A program made the position numbers and the translations under genes. DNA of 19,673 nt, from positions 1 through 19,673 of the forward strand of contig CAYRLE010000045.1 in NCBI GenBank assembly GCA_964425105.1, given 5' to 3'. Positions within the stretch are counted from its first letter, which is position 1; every line of letters begins with the position of its first letter. The notes beneath the pieces are model-generated. The model was given only the letters and a program-made list of their open reading frames with translations. It was not told where the DNA came from and made no database searches. Below are positions 12,341 to 19,598 of the stretch, piece after piece. The DNA comes from S012-109 sp964425105. GTDB lineage: Bacteria > Pseudomonadota > Gammaproteobacteria > SZUA-140.

Positions 12341-15087
12341 ATGATACGGAGACACAAACGCATCCTATTGGATCACAGCGGGGCGCCGGAGGGCGCAGTC
12401 CGTATCCTGTGCGACCGCGTGGATGCGCGGCGCCTGGGCGAAGACAGCCGGACGACGACGGTGACGCTGGCGCGGGTGGTGACGTTCGACGATCCATTCT
12501 ATGGGCGCATCGAGCTGACCCGCGCGAAGTTCAATCAGATGATCCGCAACTTCGAGGCGGACGTCTATGGGCAGGAGATCTATCTGGACGTGGCCCACCG
12601 GCCGTCCGAGGGCGCCGGCGGCACCATCAAAAAGCTGTTCGTGGACCGCAACAAGTTCCGCGCCGAGGTGGAGTTCACGGACTACGGCCTGGAGGCAGTC
12701 AAGAAGCGCGGCATGCGCTACCTGTCCATGGATTTCACCGAGAACTACGAGGACCCGGAGACAGGCAAGAAACACGGCCCGCTGCTGTTCGGCGCGGCCA
12801 TCACCACCCGCCCCCGGGTCAAACGCCTGGACCCCATCTCGCTGTCGTTCGACGACGACAACCCAACGCTGATCAGCCCCCGCGCTGAGTACCTATTCCA
12901 ACAGGAGATCGAGACCATGAAAGAATTTCTGAAAAAACTGCGCGCCGCCCTGGAGAAGAAAAAGCTCTCCGCGGACCTGGTGGATCAGTTCTGCAGCCAG
13001 TTCGAGACCGCCGGCAAGCAACTGGGCGATGACGAGGAGGCGCTGCAGGCGCTCTACACCGCACTGGAGACCGCCGGCGTGAAACTCGCCGAGCAGATGG
13101 CGCAGGCCCCCGGCGAGCAGACCATCACGCTGGATTTCTCCAACCTGAACCTGCCGGCGGCCGGCAACGGCGGCCTCAGCGAGGACGACGTCAAACGCCT
13201 GATGGCTGAGCAGGCGGAGGCCGCCGAGGCGGAGCGCCGACAGCTCGCCGAGCGGCGCGAGGCCAACGTGACCCTGTTCAACAAGCTGCTGGACGACGCG
13301 GAAGGGCTGAAAAACCTGCCCGAGGACGCCCGCAAGCAGTTGGGCGAGGCCGCTGAGCTGATCAGCCCGGAGATGAGCGAGGACCAGGTCAAGCGCCTGG
13401 CCGAGCATCAGATCAAGCTGGGCAACCAGATGGCTGTCTCCTCGCAGCTCGCCGCCATGGGCTGGCAGGGCGCCCAGGGCAACGTCCATATCGCCATGGG
13501 CGAGAGCCAGGATGCCCAGGCCCTGGAGCAGGAGATCCTCACCGGCCTGCGCGGCACGGCGCTGCATGCCAACGGCCGCCTGCGCCTGTCGGAGAAGGTA
13601 CCCGCCTTTGTCGAGAAGGTGTTGAGCCACTTCGACCGCCTGCACGCCGAGCGCATCCACCACGAGCGCAAACTGCTGGCCGGCGGCACCACGGCCATCG
13701 GCGACACCAACCTGCCAGTGGGTTTTCAGCGAACCGTGATCCGCGAAGCGCTGTCTGACCTGCGCGTGTTGGACCTGGTGCAGACCCTGACGGATTTCAG
13801 CGCCACCGCCACCACCCAGGTGCCCTACGAGACCCGCGATACCAGCGCCGTGCAGAACGACGGCATCGTGTTCGAGTCCCAGCCCATCCACCGGGCCAGC
13901 GTGCGCCAGGCCATGGACCTGGCATACATCCTGCCCATGAAGCTGGCGTTTTTGATCACTAACGAGGTGATGCACTTCTCGCTGGCCAGCGCCATCAACT
14001 GGGATGCCTATGCGCGCAACGTGGAGAGCAACGCCCGGGTGGTGCGCGAGCTGATCGTGCGCCGCATCTGCAACGAGCTGCAGCGCGCCGCCGACGCCTA
14101 TGGCGCCGTGGCGGTGAGCAACGAGGGTTTCGACGCCCAGCTCGACGGCACTACGGTGAGCACCATCAAGACCACCAACTACCCCATCGTGCGCCCCCAT
14201 CAGCAGAAGGATCTCAAGGGCAACAACGTGGGCGCGGCGGAGAACCCCATCACCGTGCGCCTCAATGGCGCGGCCATCCAGGAGTACGACGGCAGCGGCA
14301 ATCAGTCCGCCGGCACCTACTACCGGATCACCAACTACAACCTTGGCTATGTGCAGTTCGTGGATGAGGCCGGCGCGCCCGTCACGCCGCCCAACTCGGC
14401 CGGCGCCGACGACATCAGCTACAGCTACGCCACCAACGTGGCCAAGTTCGACCTGGACAACGGCGCCACCGAGATCGGCCTGCACCTCAACGGCCTGCTG
14501 CGCGCATTCGGCGCCCGCAAGGCGGTGATGGCCCAGGATCGTTTCGTGATGCCGGATTTCATGTTGATGAGCCACACGCTCAACAACACGGCCACCAACG
14601 CCAACAATTTCGAGTCGGGCACCAAGCGCGACGGCACCGACACCACGGCCCAGGGCGACCTGGAGACCATCAAGGGAATTCCGGCGTTCGCCACCAACGC
14701 GCCGGGCGTGGACCTGGGGGACGAGCGGTCCATCATCGGCCAGCGCGGCACCCTGACCTACACCATCGCCAAGCCCTTCGTCACCGGGCAACCGTTCGAG
14801 GCGGTGGACGCCAACGGCCAGCCCACGGGCGAGAAACAGGCCTACGGCGAGGAGTACAGCGCCATCCACGTGCCCTCCCCCATCCGCAACCGCCTGACCT
14901 CGGTGCTGGCCTACAGCTTCTCCGNNNNNNNNNNNNNNNNNNNNNNNNNNNNNNNNNNNNNNNNNNNNNNNNNNNNNNNNNNNNNNNNNNNNNNNNNNNN
15001 NNNNNNNNNNNNNNNNNNNNNNNNGTGCCCTCCCCCATCCGCAACCGCCTGACCTCGGTGCTGGCCTACAGCTTCTCCGGACGCTGA
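12341..15087 (+). CDS. Capsid maturation protease, scaffold and major capsid protein in one reading frame (interrupted by an assembly gap)
   Basis: The frame is open from ATG 12341 to the N run. Residues 1-180 form a Mu-I-like prohead protease: DVAHRP (His86) and RYLSMDF (Ser129) fit the His and Ser of that group. Residues about 190-390 are charged and coiled-coil-like, as in a scaffold. Residues about 390-855 read as a major capsid protein (NLPVGFQRTVIREALSDLRV; AVMAQDRFVMPDFMLMSH; VPSPIRNRLTSVLAYSFS). Such phages usually encode protease-scaffold and capsid separately, so the fusion is notable. The 100 N and the second copy of a 55-bp repeat add 155 bp (not a multiple of 3). Joining 14924 to 15080 gives 863 aa ending SFSGR, then TGA at 15085-15087. 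Only a weak ribosome-binding site precedes the start. An internal start at 12917 may supply extra scaffold-capsid protein. Confidence 0.85.
12903..12919 (+). promoter_or_regulatory. Internal in-frame ribosome-binding site and start codon
   Basis: AGGAG at 12903-12907 is followed after 9 bp by ATG 12917, in frame with the protease-capsid gene (Met193). Translation from here would give scaffold plus capsid without the protease, beginning MKEFLKKLRAALEKKK. Nested in-frame starts of this kind are known between protease and scaffold in lambda (C/Nu3) and Mu (I/Z). Confidence 0.55.
14870..14924 (+). repeat. 55-bp duplication, copy left of the assembly gap
   Basis: Exactly identical to 15025-15079. 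It encodes the capsid C-terminus VPSPIRNRLTSVLAYSFS. An exact 55-bp overlap on the two sides of an N run is what remains when two contigs sharing a terminal k-mer are scaffolded without merging. Confidence 0.95.
14925..15024. other. Run of 100 N: assembly scaffold gap
   Basis: Exactly 100 N, the conventional size for a gap of unknown length. No sequence can be described here. The flanking 55-bp duplication argues the true gap is absent or negative in length. Confidence 0.98.
15025..15079 (+). repeat. 55-bp duplication, copy right of the assembly gap
   Basis: Identical to 14870-14924 and continuing into the natural end of the capsid gene (GGA CGC TGA). Should be merged with the left copy. Confidence 0.95.
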
Positions 15088-15111
15088 TAGGCGCAGCGGC
15101 GTAAAGCAACC

Positions 15112-15135
15112 GGCGCCCGCCGCCTGGCGGGCGCC
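15112..15135 (+). terminator. GC-rich hairpin after the capsid gene, without T-run
   Basis: GGCGCCCGCC (15112-15121) and GGCGGGCGCC (15126-15135) form a perfect 10-bp stem with a GCCT loop, 24 bp after the capsid stop. No U-tract follows, so termination would be weak. More likely it stabilises the 3' end of the capsid message or partly attenuates downstream genes, giving excess capsid protein. Confidence 0.6.
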
Positions 15136-15153
15136 CCAACCAGGTGAAACGAC

Positions 15154-15501
15154 ATGGCGAAGAAACCCCACACCAACAACACCAACCAGATCCAGCACAT
15201 CGGCACCGTGACGCTGTGGCCCGGCGAGACCCGGGAGGTGGAGGAGACACTGATCCCCGATCACCGGCCCGCGCCATCGGCGCCGGCGCCAGAGCCCGAT
15301 GCGCTGGCGGCGCTCATCGAGCGGAACGCGCCGGAGGTGATCGCCGCGCTGCCGGCCCTCGACGACGACGAACTGGCCCTGCTGGACGAGATGGAGCGCG
15401 CCGCTGAGAAACCGCGCAAGGGCGTGCTGCAGGCCATCGCCGAGGAGCAGCTCCTGCGCGCCGACCGCGCCCAGGCCGGCGAGGGCGAGACCACGGGCTG
15501 A
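15154..15501 (+). CDS. Hypothetical protein following the capsid gene
   Basis: A 115-aa protein with AGGTGA about 7 bp before ATG 15154. The N-terminal 40 residues are strand-like (HIGTVTLWPGETREVEETLI), followed by a Pro/Ala-rich linker (PAPSAPAPEPD) and an acidic helical part (ALPALDDDELALLDEMERA, KPRKGVLQAIAEEQLLRADRA). Position right behind the capsid gene suggests a small head or head-tail joining protein. No family was recognised. Confidence 0.65.
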   Translation: MAKKPHTNNTNQIQHIGTVTLWPGETREVEETLIPDHRPAPSAPAPEPDALAALIERNAPEVIAALPALDDDELALLDEMERAAEKPRKGVLQAIAEEQLLRADRAQAGEGETTG

Positions 15502-15502
15502 C

Positions 15503-16018
15503 ATGGCCAGCCGACTCATCAACGACCTGAGCCCGGCGGCATTCGACCTGGCGCTGGCATTCGTCGAGGCCTGCGAGGATGCGGGCCTCGACGTCCTCAT
15601 CTATTGCACCCACCGCGACGAGCGCGAGCAGGCCCAGCTCTACCGCCAGGGACGGCCCCTGTGGCAGATCCGTGAGAAGGCCGACGAGCTGCGCCGCCGC
15701 TGGCGGCGTCCCGACCTGGGCGACCTGCTCATGGACGTGGGCCCGCAGCACGAGCGCCAGATCGTGACCTGGGCCGGGCCCGGGCAGTCGGTCCACAACT
15801 ACCGCGCCGCATTCGACTGCGTGCCACTGCGTGGCGGCAAGCCGATATGGGGCGCGGACCTCATCGAGGACCATAAACTCTGGCTGCGCATGGGCGAGAT
15901 CGGCGAGGCCGCGGGCCTGGAGTGGGCCGGGCGCTGGACGCCGAAGAAGCGTGAATATCCGCATTTCCAGAAGCCCGGCGTGGACTGGCGCGAGCTGATC
16001 ATGCAGGAGGCGGCATGA
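15503..16018 (+). CDS. Endolysin, M15-type D-Ala/L-Ala-D-Glu peptidase
   Basis: A 171-aa protein with the pattern of phage M15 (VanY-like) peptidases: CTHRDEREQAQLYRQGR near the start (about 35-51), SVHNYRAAFD (zinc ligands His98 and Asp105), GLEWAGRW (Glu140, the probable catalytic acid) and EYPHFQ (His154, third ligand). It cleaves a peptide bond in peptidoglycan to release progeny. No signal peptide is seen, so it depends on a holin, and a membrane protein follows at once. An unusual charged stretch of about 30 residues (55-90) lies between the QGR and VHNY motifs, where relatives usually have a short Gly-rich loop. Its location between capsid and tail genes is uncommon. Confidence 0.88.
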   Translation: MASRLINDLSPAAFDLALAFVEACEDAGLDVLIYCTHRDEREQAQLYRQGRPLWQIREKADELRRRWRRPDLGDLLMDVGPQHERQIVTWAGPGQSVHNYRAAFDCVPLRGGKPIWGADLIEDHKLWLRMGEIGEAAGLEWAGRWTPKKREYPHFQKPGVDWRELIMQEAA

Positions 16019-16272
16019 GCCTGACCAAGGAGGACATCGAGAGCGCCATCGAGGAGGCCTTCGACCGGCGCATGGCGGTGGACATCCACCTGCACGCCAA
16101 GCACCACCAGATCATTGACCAGCTCATCGAGCAGCGTGATCGGCGCACCCGGTTCTACGACGGGGTCAAGCGCCAGGTGGTGGGCTGGGGGATCATCGCC
16201 TTCCTCGGCGCCGTGGGCGCCATGAGCTACCAGGCGTTCATCAACCTGGTGCGCAAGATCGGCGGGCACTGA
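16015..16272 (+). CDS. Holin-like single-TM protein
   Basis: An 85-aa protein overlapping the endolysin stop by ATGA, with AGGAGG just upstream. The first 55 residues are charged and helical (TKEDIESAIEEAFDRR, HAKHHQIIDQLIEQRDRRTR). Residues about 57-79 are one hydrophobic segment (GWGIIAFLGAVGAMSYQAF), ending in a short basic tail. This is the layout of small C-terminally anchored holin or holin-like lysis proteins of the XhlA type. Pairing with the endolysin supports a lysis role. No spanin genes were seen nearby. Confidence 0.7.
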   Translation: MSLTKEDIESAIEEAFDRRMAVDIHLHAKHHQIIDQLIEQRDRRTRFYDGVKRQVVGWGIIAFLGAVGAMSYQAFINLVRKIGGH

Positions 16273-16273
16273 G

Positions 16274-16906
16274 ATGAGCGGGACCATGAGCCGCACGGAC
16301 CTGGTGGAGGACCTGAAGGGCATCCTGATGGATGCCGCGCTGAAGTTCTCGGCCGAGGACGGCGCGGATTTCTGGCGCCACCTGGACATCGCCGCCCGGG
16401 ACCTCTCCCGCGTGCGGCGCCGCACCAAGCTGGGCTCGCTGACCCTGGTGGCGGACCAGCCCAACTACCCCGCCCCGGCCGACATCCTGGCGCCCAAGCT
16501 CTCGAACTGGGGTATCCCGGAGCGCCGCACCCGGCGCCCCTGGGCCGCGAACTGGGTGGGCCGGCTGCCCACCATGCGCCTGGTGGACAACGGCGGCGCC
16601 CAGGAGATCTGGCTGGACCCGGCACCCACGGCGGAACAGATCGCCGACCTGGGGGCGGACTACAAATATTTTTATTTCGCGCTGCACCACATCGATGCCG
16701 ACCCGGCCCAGACCACGGTGCAGGCTGTGGACCGGCCCCTGCTGCTGATCCGCGCCGCCGCCCAGGCGTTGCAGGAGCTGGCCCACCACAACTACACCAA
16801 GCCGGTGCAACTGGGCAGCAACGGCGTGGGCGCCATGCCCAAAAACGGCACACCAGCAGCGCTGAGCCAGTCGCTGCTGGCGATGTTCGAGAGGATGTCG
16901 GCATGA
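16274..16906 (+). CDS. Head-tail joining / adaptor protein
   Basis: A 210-aa protein beginning 1 bp after the previous stop; ATG 16286 is an alternative start. It has a helical N-terminus (TDLVEDLKGILMDAALKFS), then DFWRHLDIAARDLSRVRRR, a strand-rich centre (LGSLTLVADQPNYPAPADIL, and the region QEIWLDPAPTAEQ) and a helical end. This pattern fits the adaptor proteins that sit under the portal. It precedes the tail completion and tail terminator genes, the normal order of such a module. Confidence 0.65.
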   Translation: MSGTMSRTDLVEDLKGILMDAALKFSAEDGADFWRHLDIAARDLSRVRRRTKLGSLTLVADQPNYPAPADILAPKLSNWGIPERRTRRPWAANWVGRLPTMRLVDNGGAQEIWLDPAPTAEQIADLGADYKYFYFALHHIDADPAQTTVQAVDRPLLLIRAAAQALQELAHHNYTKPVQLGSNGVGAMPKNGTPAALSQSLLAMFERMSA

Positions 16907-17403
16907 GCCTCGAGATGCGCGTGGAATCGGACCGCCTGGCGCGCGCCCTGGCGCGCAAGCCCGGCCAACTGGCCGTGGAACTCAACAACGCCGTGGGCCG
17001 CACAGTGCTGGAGGTGGCGCGCACGGCGCGGCGCAACGCGCCCAAGGCCAGCTCGCTGCTGGTCAACGCCATCAATGGCATTCAGACCGCGCCCCTGGAA
17101 GGCCTGGTGCTGGCCGCCACGGACTACGCCCAGGCCGTGGAGGAGGGCACCGGCGTCTACGGCGAGACGGGCAGGCCCTCCGGGAAAATGCCCCCGGTGG
17201 CGAACATCATGGACTGGATCAAGGTGCGCAGGATCCAGCCCGACGACCCGGACATGGACCAGAAAGACCTGGCCTTCGTCATCGCCCGCAGCATCGCCCG
17301 CAGCGGCACGCCGCCCCAGCCCTTCATGACGCCCGCCTTCGAGAAACACCGCGACCGGTTCCGGCGCCGCGTCGAGGCGGCGGTGGAGATGGCCTTGCAA
17401 TGA
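16903..17403 (+). CDS. Tail completion protein, HK97 gp10 / minor tail type
   Basis: A 166-aa protein overlapping its neighbours at both ends by ATGA. The N-terminal helix (LAVELNNAVGRTVLEVARTA) is followed by ARRNAPKASSLLVNAI. The middle has YAQAVEEGTG, the end TPPQPFMTPAFEK with a C-terminal helix. That order (helix, RxxAP, YAxxVExGT, PFMxPAF) is the hallmark of HK97 gp10-like proteins, which help join tail and head. Length is normal. Annotated from pattern memory, not a search. Confidence 0.85.
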   Translation: MSLEMRVESDRLARALARKPGQLAVELNNAVGRTVLEVARTARRNAPKASSLLVNAINGIQTAPLEGLVLAATDYAQAVEEGTGVYGETGRPSGKMPPVANIMDWIKVRRIQPDDPDMDQKDLAFVIARSIARSGTPPQPFMTPAFEKHRDRFRRRVEAAVEMALQ

Positions 17404-17846
17404 TTACCGCGCCCATCCGCCGCATGGACGACCGCATGGACGCCGTGGCCGCCAGCCTCACGGCGGCGCTCACCACACGCCACGTCAAGCGGAGCTGGCT
17501 GAAAAACTACGACGAGCACACGCCCCAGGAGCTGGCGGACGGCGTGGTGATGCTGATCTCAGCCGGCGAGGGGCAGTACAAGGACGGCCCCGGCATGACG
17601 GCGCTGGAGGGCCAGCACCGCATGATCCTGGTCTGCCACCTGAAGGTGAGCGAGACCAGTCAGCCCCAGGACGTGGAGGCGGCTGAATTGGACCTCATCG
17701 AGGAGATCAAGGCCTGGGCCCGGGTCGGCGTCGCCGGGGTGGGCCTGTCCGTGGTGCGCGTCGAGCATTCTCGGCAGTTGGAACATCCCTATGGGTGGGC
17801 GGTGGTCTATCTGGACGCGGGACCGCCGGATTCAAATTTGAGTTAA
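17400..17846 (+). CDS. Tail terminator / completion protein (gpU or gp37-like)
   Basis: A 148-aa protein, coupled to the gp10-like gene by ATGA and directly upstream of the tail tube gene. It has a helical N-terminus (DDRMDAVAASLTAAL), a strand-rich middle (GMTALEGQHRMILVCHLKV) and then AAELDLIEEIKAWAR, closing with VVRVEHSRQLEHPYGWAVVYLD. This matches in size and layout the ring proteins that cap the tail tube. Family identity is inferred mostly from position between tail completion and tube. Confidence 0.7.
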   Translation: MITAPIRRMDDRMDAVAASLTAALTTRHVKRSWLKNYDEHTPQELADGVVMLISAGEGQYKDGPGMTALEGQHRMILVCHLKVSETSQPQDVEAAELDLIEEIKAWARVGVAGVGLSVVRVEHSRQLEHPYGWAVVYLDAGPPDSNLS

Positions 17847-17859
17847 CAGGAGAGAGACC

Positions 17860-18612
17860 ATGCCAGAACAATTCGATTCAGTGTATTTCCGCGGCCAGGG
17901 GCCGCTGATGATCGGCGGCCGGGACGCCAATGGCAAGCCGACCGGACTGGAGTTCGTGGGCGACCTGGAGAGCGTGTCGCTGACGCCCAACATCGAGCGA
18001 TTCGAGACCATCGAGAACACCTCGGGCAGCGGCGCCATCGGCGCCAGCGGCGTGAAGCGCACCAGCTATAGCATCTCCATCGGGTTCCGGTCCGTGAAAC
18101 CCTCGCACCTCAAGCTGGCGCTGCAGGGCGCGCTGACCGCAAAGAGCGCCGGCACCGTGACCAACGAGGCGCATACCGCCTACCTGGACAAGTTCACGCC
18201 CCTGGACCACACCAACATCAGTTCGGTGGTGGTCACCGGCGTGGGTGGCACGCCCACCTATGTGGAGAACACGGACTACGTGGTCCATGCCGCAGAGGGG
18301 CTGATCGAGTTCATCAGCGGCGGCACCATCACCGATGCCACGCCGGTTGAGATCGACTACAGCTATGCCGCCCAGCAGCACGTGAAGGTGGCCCCGCAGA
18401 ACGCGGACAAGTTCCTGGTCTTCAACGGCATCAACACCGCCAACAACGACAAGCGGGTGCGCGTGGAACTCTACAAGGTGCAGATCGACCCCGGCGCCCT
18501 GGACAACCTGATCTCCGACGAGCCCGGCCCCATGACCATCAACGGCGTGCTGCTGCTGGACACCGCGCGCGCGGCCGGGGATCAGCTCTATAGCGTGAAG
18601 GCGGAGGATTAA
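17860..18612 (+). CDS. Major tail tube protein
   Basis: A 250-aa protein with strong AGGAGAGAG before ATG 17860, as expected for an abundant structural protein. It is strand-rich throughout (LEFVGDLESVSLTPNIERFE, SYSISIGFRSVKPSHLKLAL, PVEIDYSYAAQQHVKVA, KRVRVELYKVQIDPGALDNL), with the pattern of tube proteins that stack as hexameric rings. A terminator immediately follows it. No sheath gene is present, so the tail is non-contractile. Confidence 0.85.
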   Translation: MPEQFDSVYFRGQGPLMIGGRDANGKPTGLEFVGDLESVSLTPNIERFETIENTSGSGAIGASGVKRTSYSISIGFRSVKPSHLKLALQGALTAKSAGTVTNEAHTAYLDKFTPLDHTNISSVVVTGVGGTPTYVENTDYVVHAAEGLIEFISGGTITDATPVEIDYSYAAQQHVKVAPQNADKFLVFNGINTANNDKRVRVELYKVQIDPGALDNLISDEPGPMTINGVLLLDTARAAGDQLYSVKAED

Positions 18613-18620
18613 CCCGTAAA

Positions 18621-18649
18621 AAAAACCCAGGCGTGCAGGCCTGGGTTTT
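18621..18649 (+). terminator. Terminator after the tail tube gene
   Basis: AAAACCCAGGC (18622-18632) pairs with GCCTGGGTTTT (18639-18649), an 11-bp stem with a 6-nt loop and A/T ends that could act in both directions. It lies 9 bp past the tail tube stop. The following 60 bp to 18708 hold no gene. Such a partial terminator would reduce transcription of the chaperone genes relative to the tube gene. Confidence 0.8.
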
Positions 18650-18708
18650 GAGGTGCGCCGCGAGTAACGGCTCCGGCGCGTGGCCACACTGGAAAAGGCA
18701 GTGGTGAC

Positions 18709-18855
18709 GTGAGGAAACATAGCAGAGTCATCGTGAGAAAGAAAGATTTTGAAATCGACATGCCGCTGGCCGCATTCATCGTGGCGGCCATCGTGGCACT
18801 GATGTTTGGAATTGCCGAACTGATCCGGGCGCTCGGAGAGGTCGGCCTCATCTGA
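18709..18855 (+). CDS. Small single-TM protein
   Basis: A 48-aa frame starting at GTG 18709 (alternative GTG 18733, giving 40 aa), with AAGGCAG about 10 bp upstream. The N-terminus is basic (VRKHSRVIVRKKDFEID), then residues about 19-40 are hydrophobic (PLAAFIVAAIVALMFGIAEL), a plausible membrane helix. It ends 10 bp before the next gene. Not assigned to a family; could be a lysis or tail-assembly accessory, or a spurious frame. Coding-like composition and its fit in the gene array favour a real gene. Confidence 0.5.
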   Translation: MRKHSRVIVRKKDFEIDMPLAAFIVAAIVALMFGIAELIRALGEVGLI

Positions 18856-18865
18856 GGAGAGAGAC

Positions 18866-19018
18866 ATGCCAGACGAGAAACCGAAAATGGTGGCCGTGAA
18901 GCTGCTGGACGACAACCACACCCACAACGGCCAGCCCTGCAAGCAGGGTGAAAAGATCGAACTGCGCGCCGACCAGGCGCGGCGCCTCATCGAGGCCAAG
19001 CGCGCGGAGCCGGCATGA
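18866..19018 (+). CDS. Small conserved-type phage protein before the tail chaperone
   Basis: A 50-aa protein with GGAGAG before ATG 18866 and an ATGA overlap with the next gene. The sequence MVAVKLLDDNHTHNGQP, then QGEKIELRADQARRLIEAKR, has the pattern of a small domain common just upstream of tail assembly genes: a beta strand, a loop, then K-x-x-x-x-x-L-x-x-D-Q-A-x-x-L. Probable role in tail assembly; not identified further. Confidence 0.7.
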   Translation: MPDEKPKMVAVKLLDDNHTHNGQPCKQGEKIELRADQARRLIEAKRAEPA

Positions 19019-19419
19019 GCCGGGATCTGGAGATCCTGCACCCGGAGCGGGAACTGGAGATCAATGGCGAGACCGTGACGGTGCGTGAGTTCGGGTTCGT
19101 GGAGGGCGCGCGGCTGGGCGCCCTGGCGAAACCCGTCATCGACGAGCTGGCGGATCTGATGAACGATCCGGAAGGCGACATCGACCTAGGCGCCCTGGGC
19201 GAGATCATGGCGCGGCACAGCGACGCCATGGTGCAGCTCATGGCCCGCGCCGTTGACCGCGAGCCTGCCTGGGTGGAATCGCTGTCAGATGCCGACGGCC
19301 AGCGCCTGCTGCTGACGTTCTGGCAGGTGAACAGCGATTTTTTCATGCGGCGACTGGTGATGCAGGCGGTGAGTCGCCAGTCGCTGATGCCGGATTCGGC
19401 AGCGTCTACGCCGCACTGA
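19015..19419 (+). CDS. Tail assembly chaperone, short form (G-like)
   Basis: A 134-aa protein in the tube-to-tape-measure interval, where siphophages encode the two chaperones G and GT that guide tape measure folding. It starts MSRDLEILHPERELEINGET and has a helical body (EIMARHSDAMVQLMARAVDR). Its last 25 residues overlap the -1 frame that continues to 19598. A slippery heptamer lies at 19338-19344. Confidence 0.82.
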   Translation: MSRDLEILHPERELEINGETVTVREFGFVEGARLGALAKPVIDELADLMNDPEGDIDLGALGEIMARHSDAMVQLMARAVDREPAWVESLSDADGQRLLLTFWQVNSDFFMRRLVMQAVSRQSLMPDSAASTPH

Positions 19420-19598
19420 TCGACCACGGCCACCCGCCGGCGGAGATCGCCCGCTACACCCGCCGCCAGATTGAGCTGTATTACCGCGAGGCCCTGCGGC
19501 GCGAGCGCCGCGCCCGGGCCGACCGCATCGAGGACCTGCGCGCGGCCTACGGCGCCAAAAACGTCCAGGGGATGATCGAGAAACTGCGCAATGGCTAG
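19015..19598 (+). CDS. Tail assembly chaperone, frameshifted long form (GT-like)
   Basis: Reading in the first frame to the slippery site and then in the -1 frame gives a 194-aa fusion. It keeps 110 residues of the short form, then 84 more beginning HAATGDAGGESPVADAG and ending MIEKLRNG at TAG 19596-19598. The extension is helical and basic (YREALRRERRARADRIEDL). No start codon with a ribosome-binding site begins a separate second gene here, so frameshifting is the simplest way to make it. This is the usual G/GT arrangement of siphophages. Confidence 0.82.
19338..19344 (+). promoter_or_regulatory. -1 ribosomal frameshift site, T TTT TTC
   Basis: In the chaperone frame the codons are GAT TTT TTC, giving the canonical X XXY YYZ slippery heptamer T_TTT_TTC. 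Slipping one base back leads into the open frame ending at 19598. No obvious downstream stem-loop was worked out. Confidence 0.8.

Noticed and set aside
14870..15079. 55-bp direct repeat as an attachment site or real tandem duplication of the capsid end
   Set aside because: The copies are exactly identical, border exactly 100 N, and restore the capsid frame when merged. That is an assembly overlap rather than biology.
12893..15277. A 794-codon reverse-strand open frame across the capsid gene and the N run
   Set aside because: It is open partly because the N run cannot show stops, and it is opposite a clearly coding capsid gene; the composition is antisense-like.
17407..17420. A fourth copy of the leader motif (ACCGCGCCCATCC)
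   Set aside because: Only the first ten or so bases match, it lies inside a gene, and the TGTC arm and following parts are absent.
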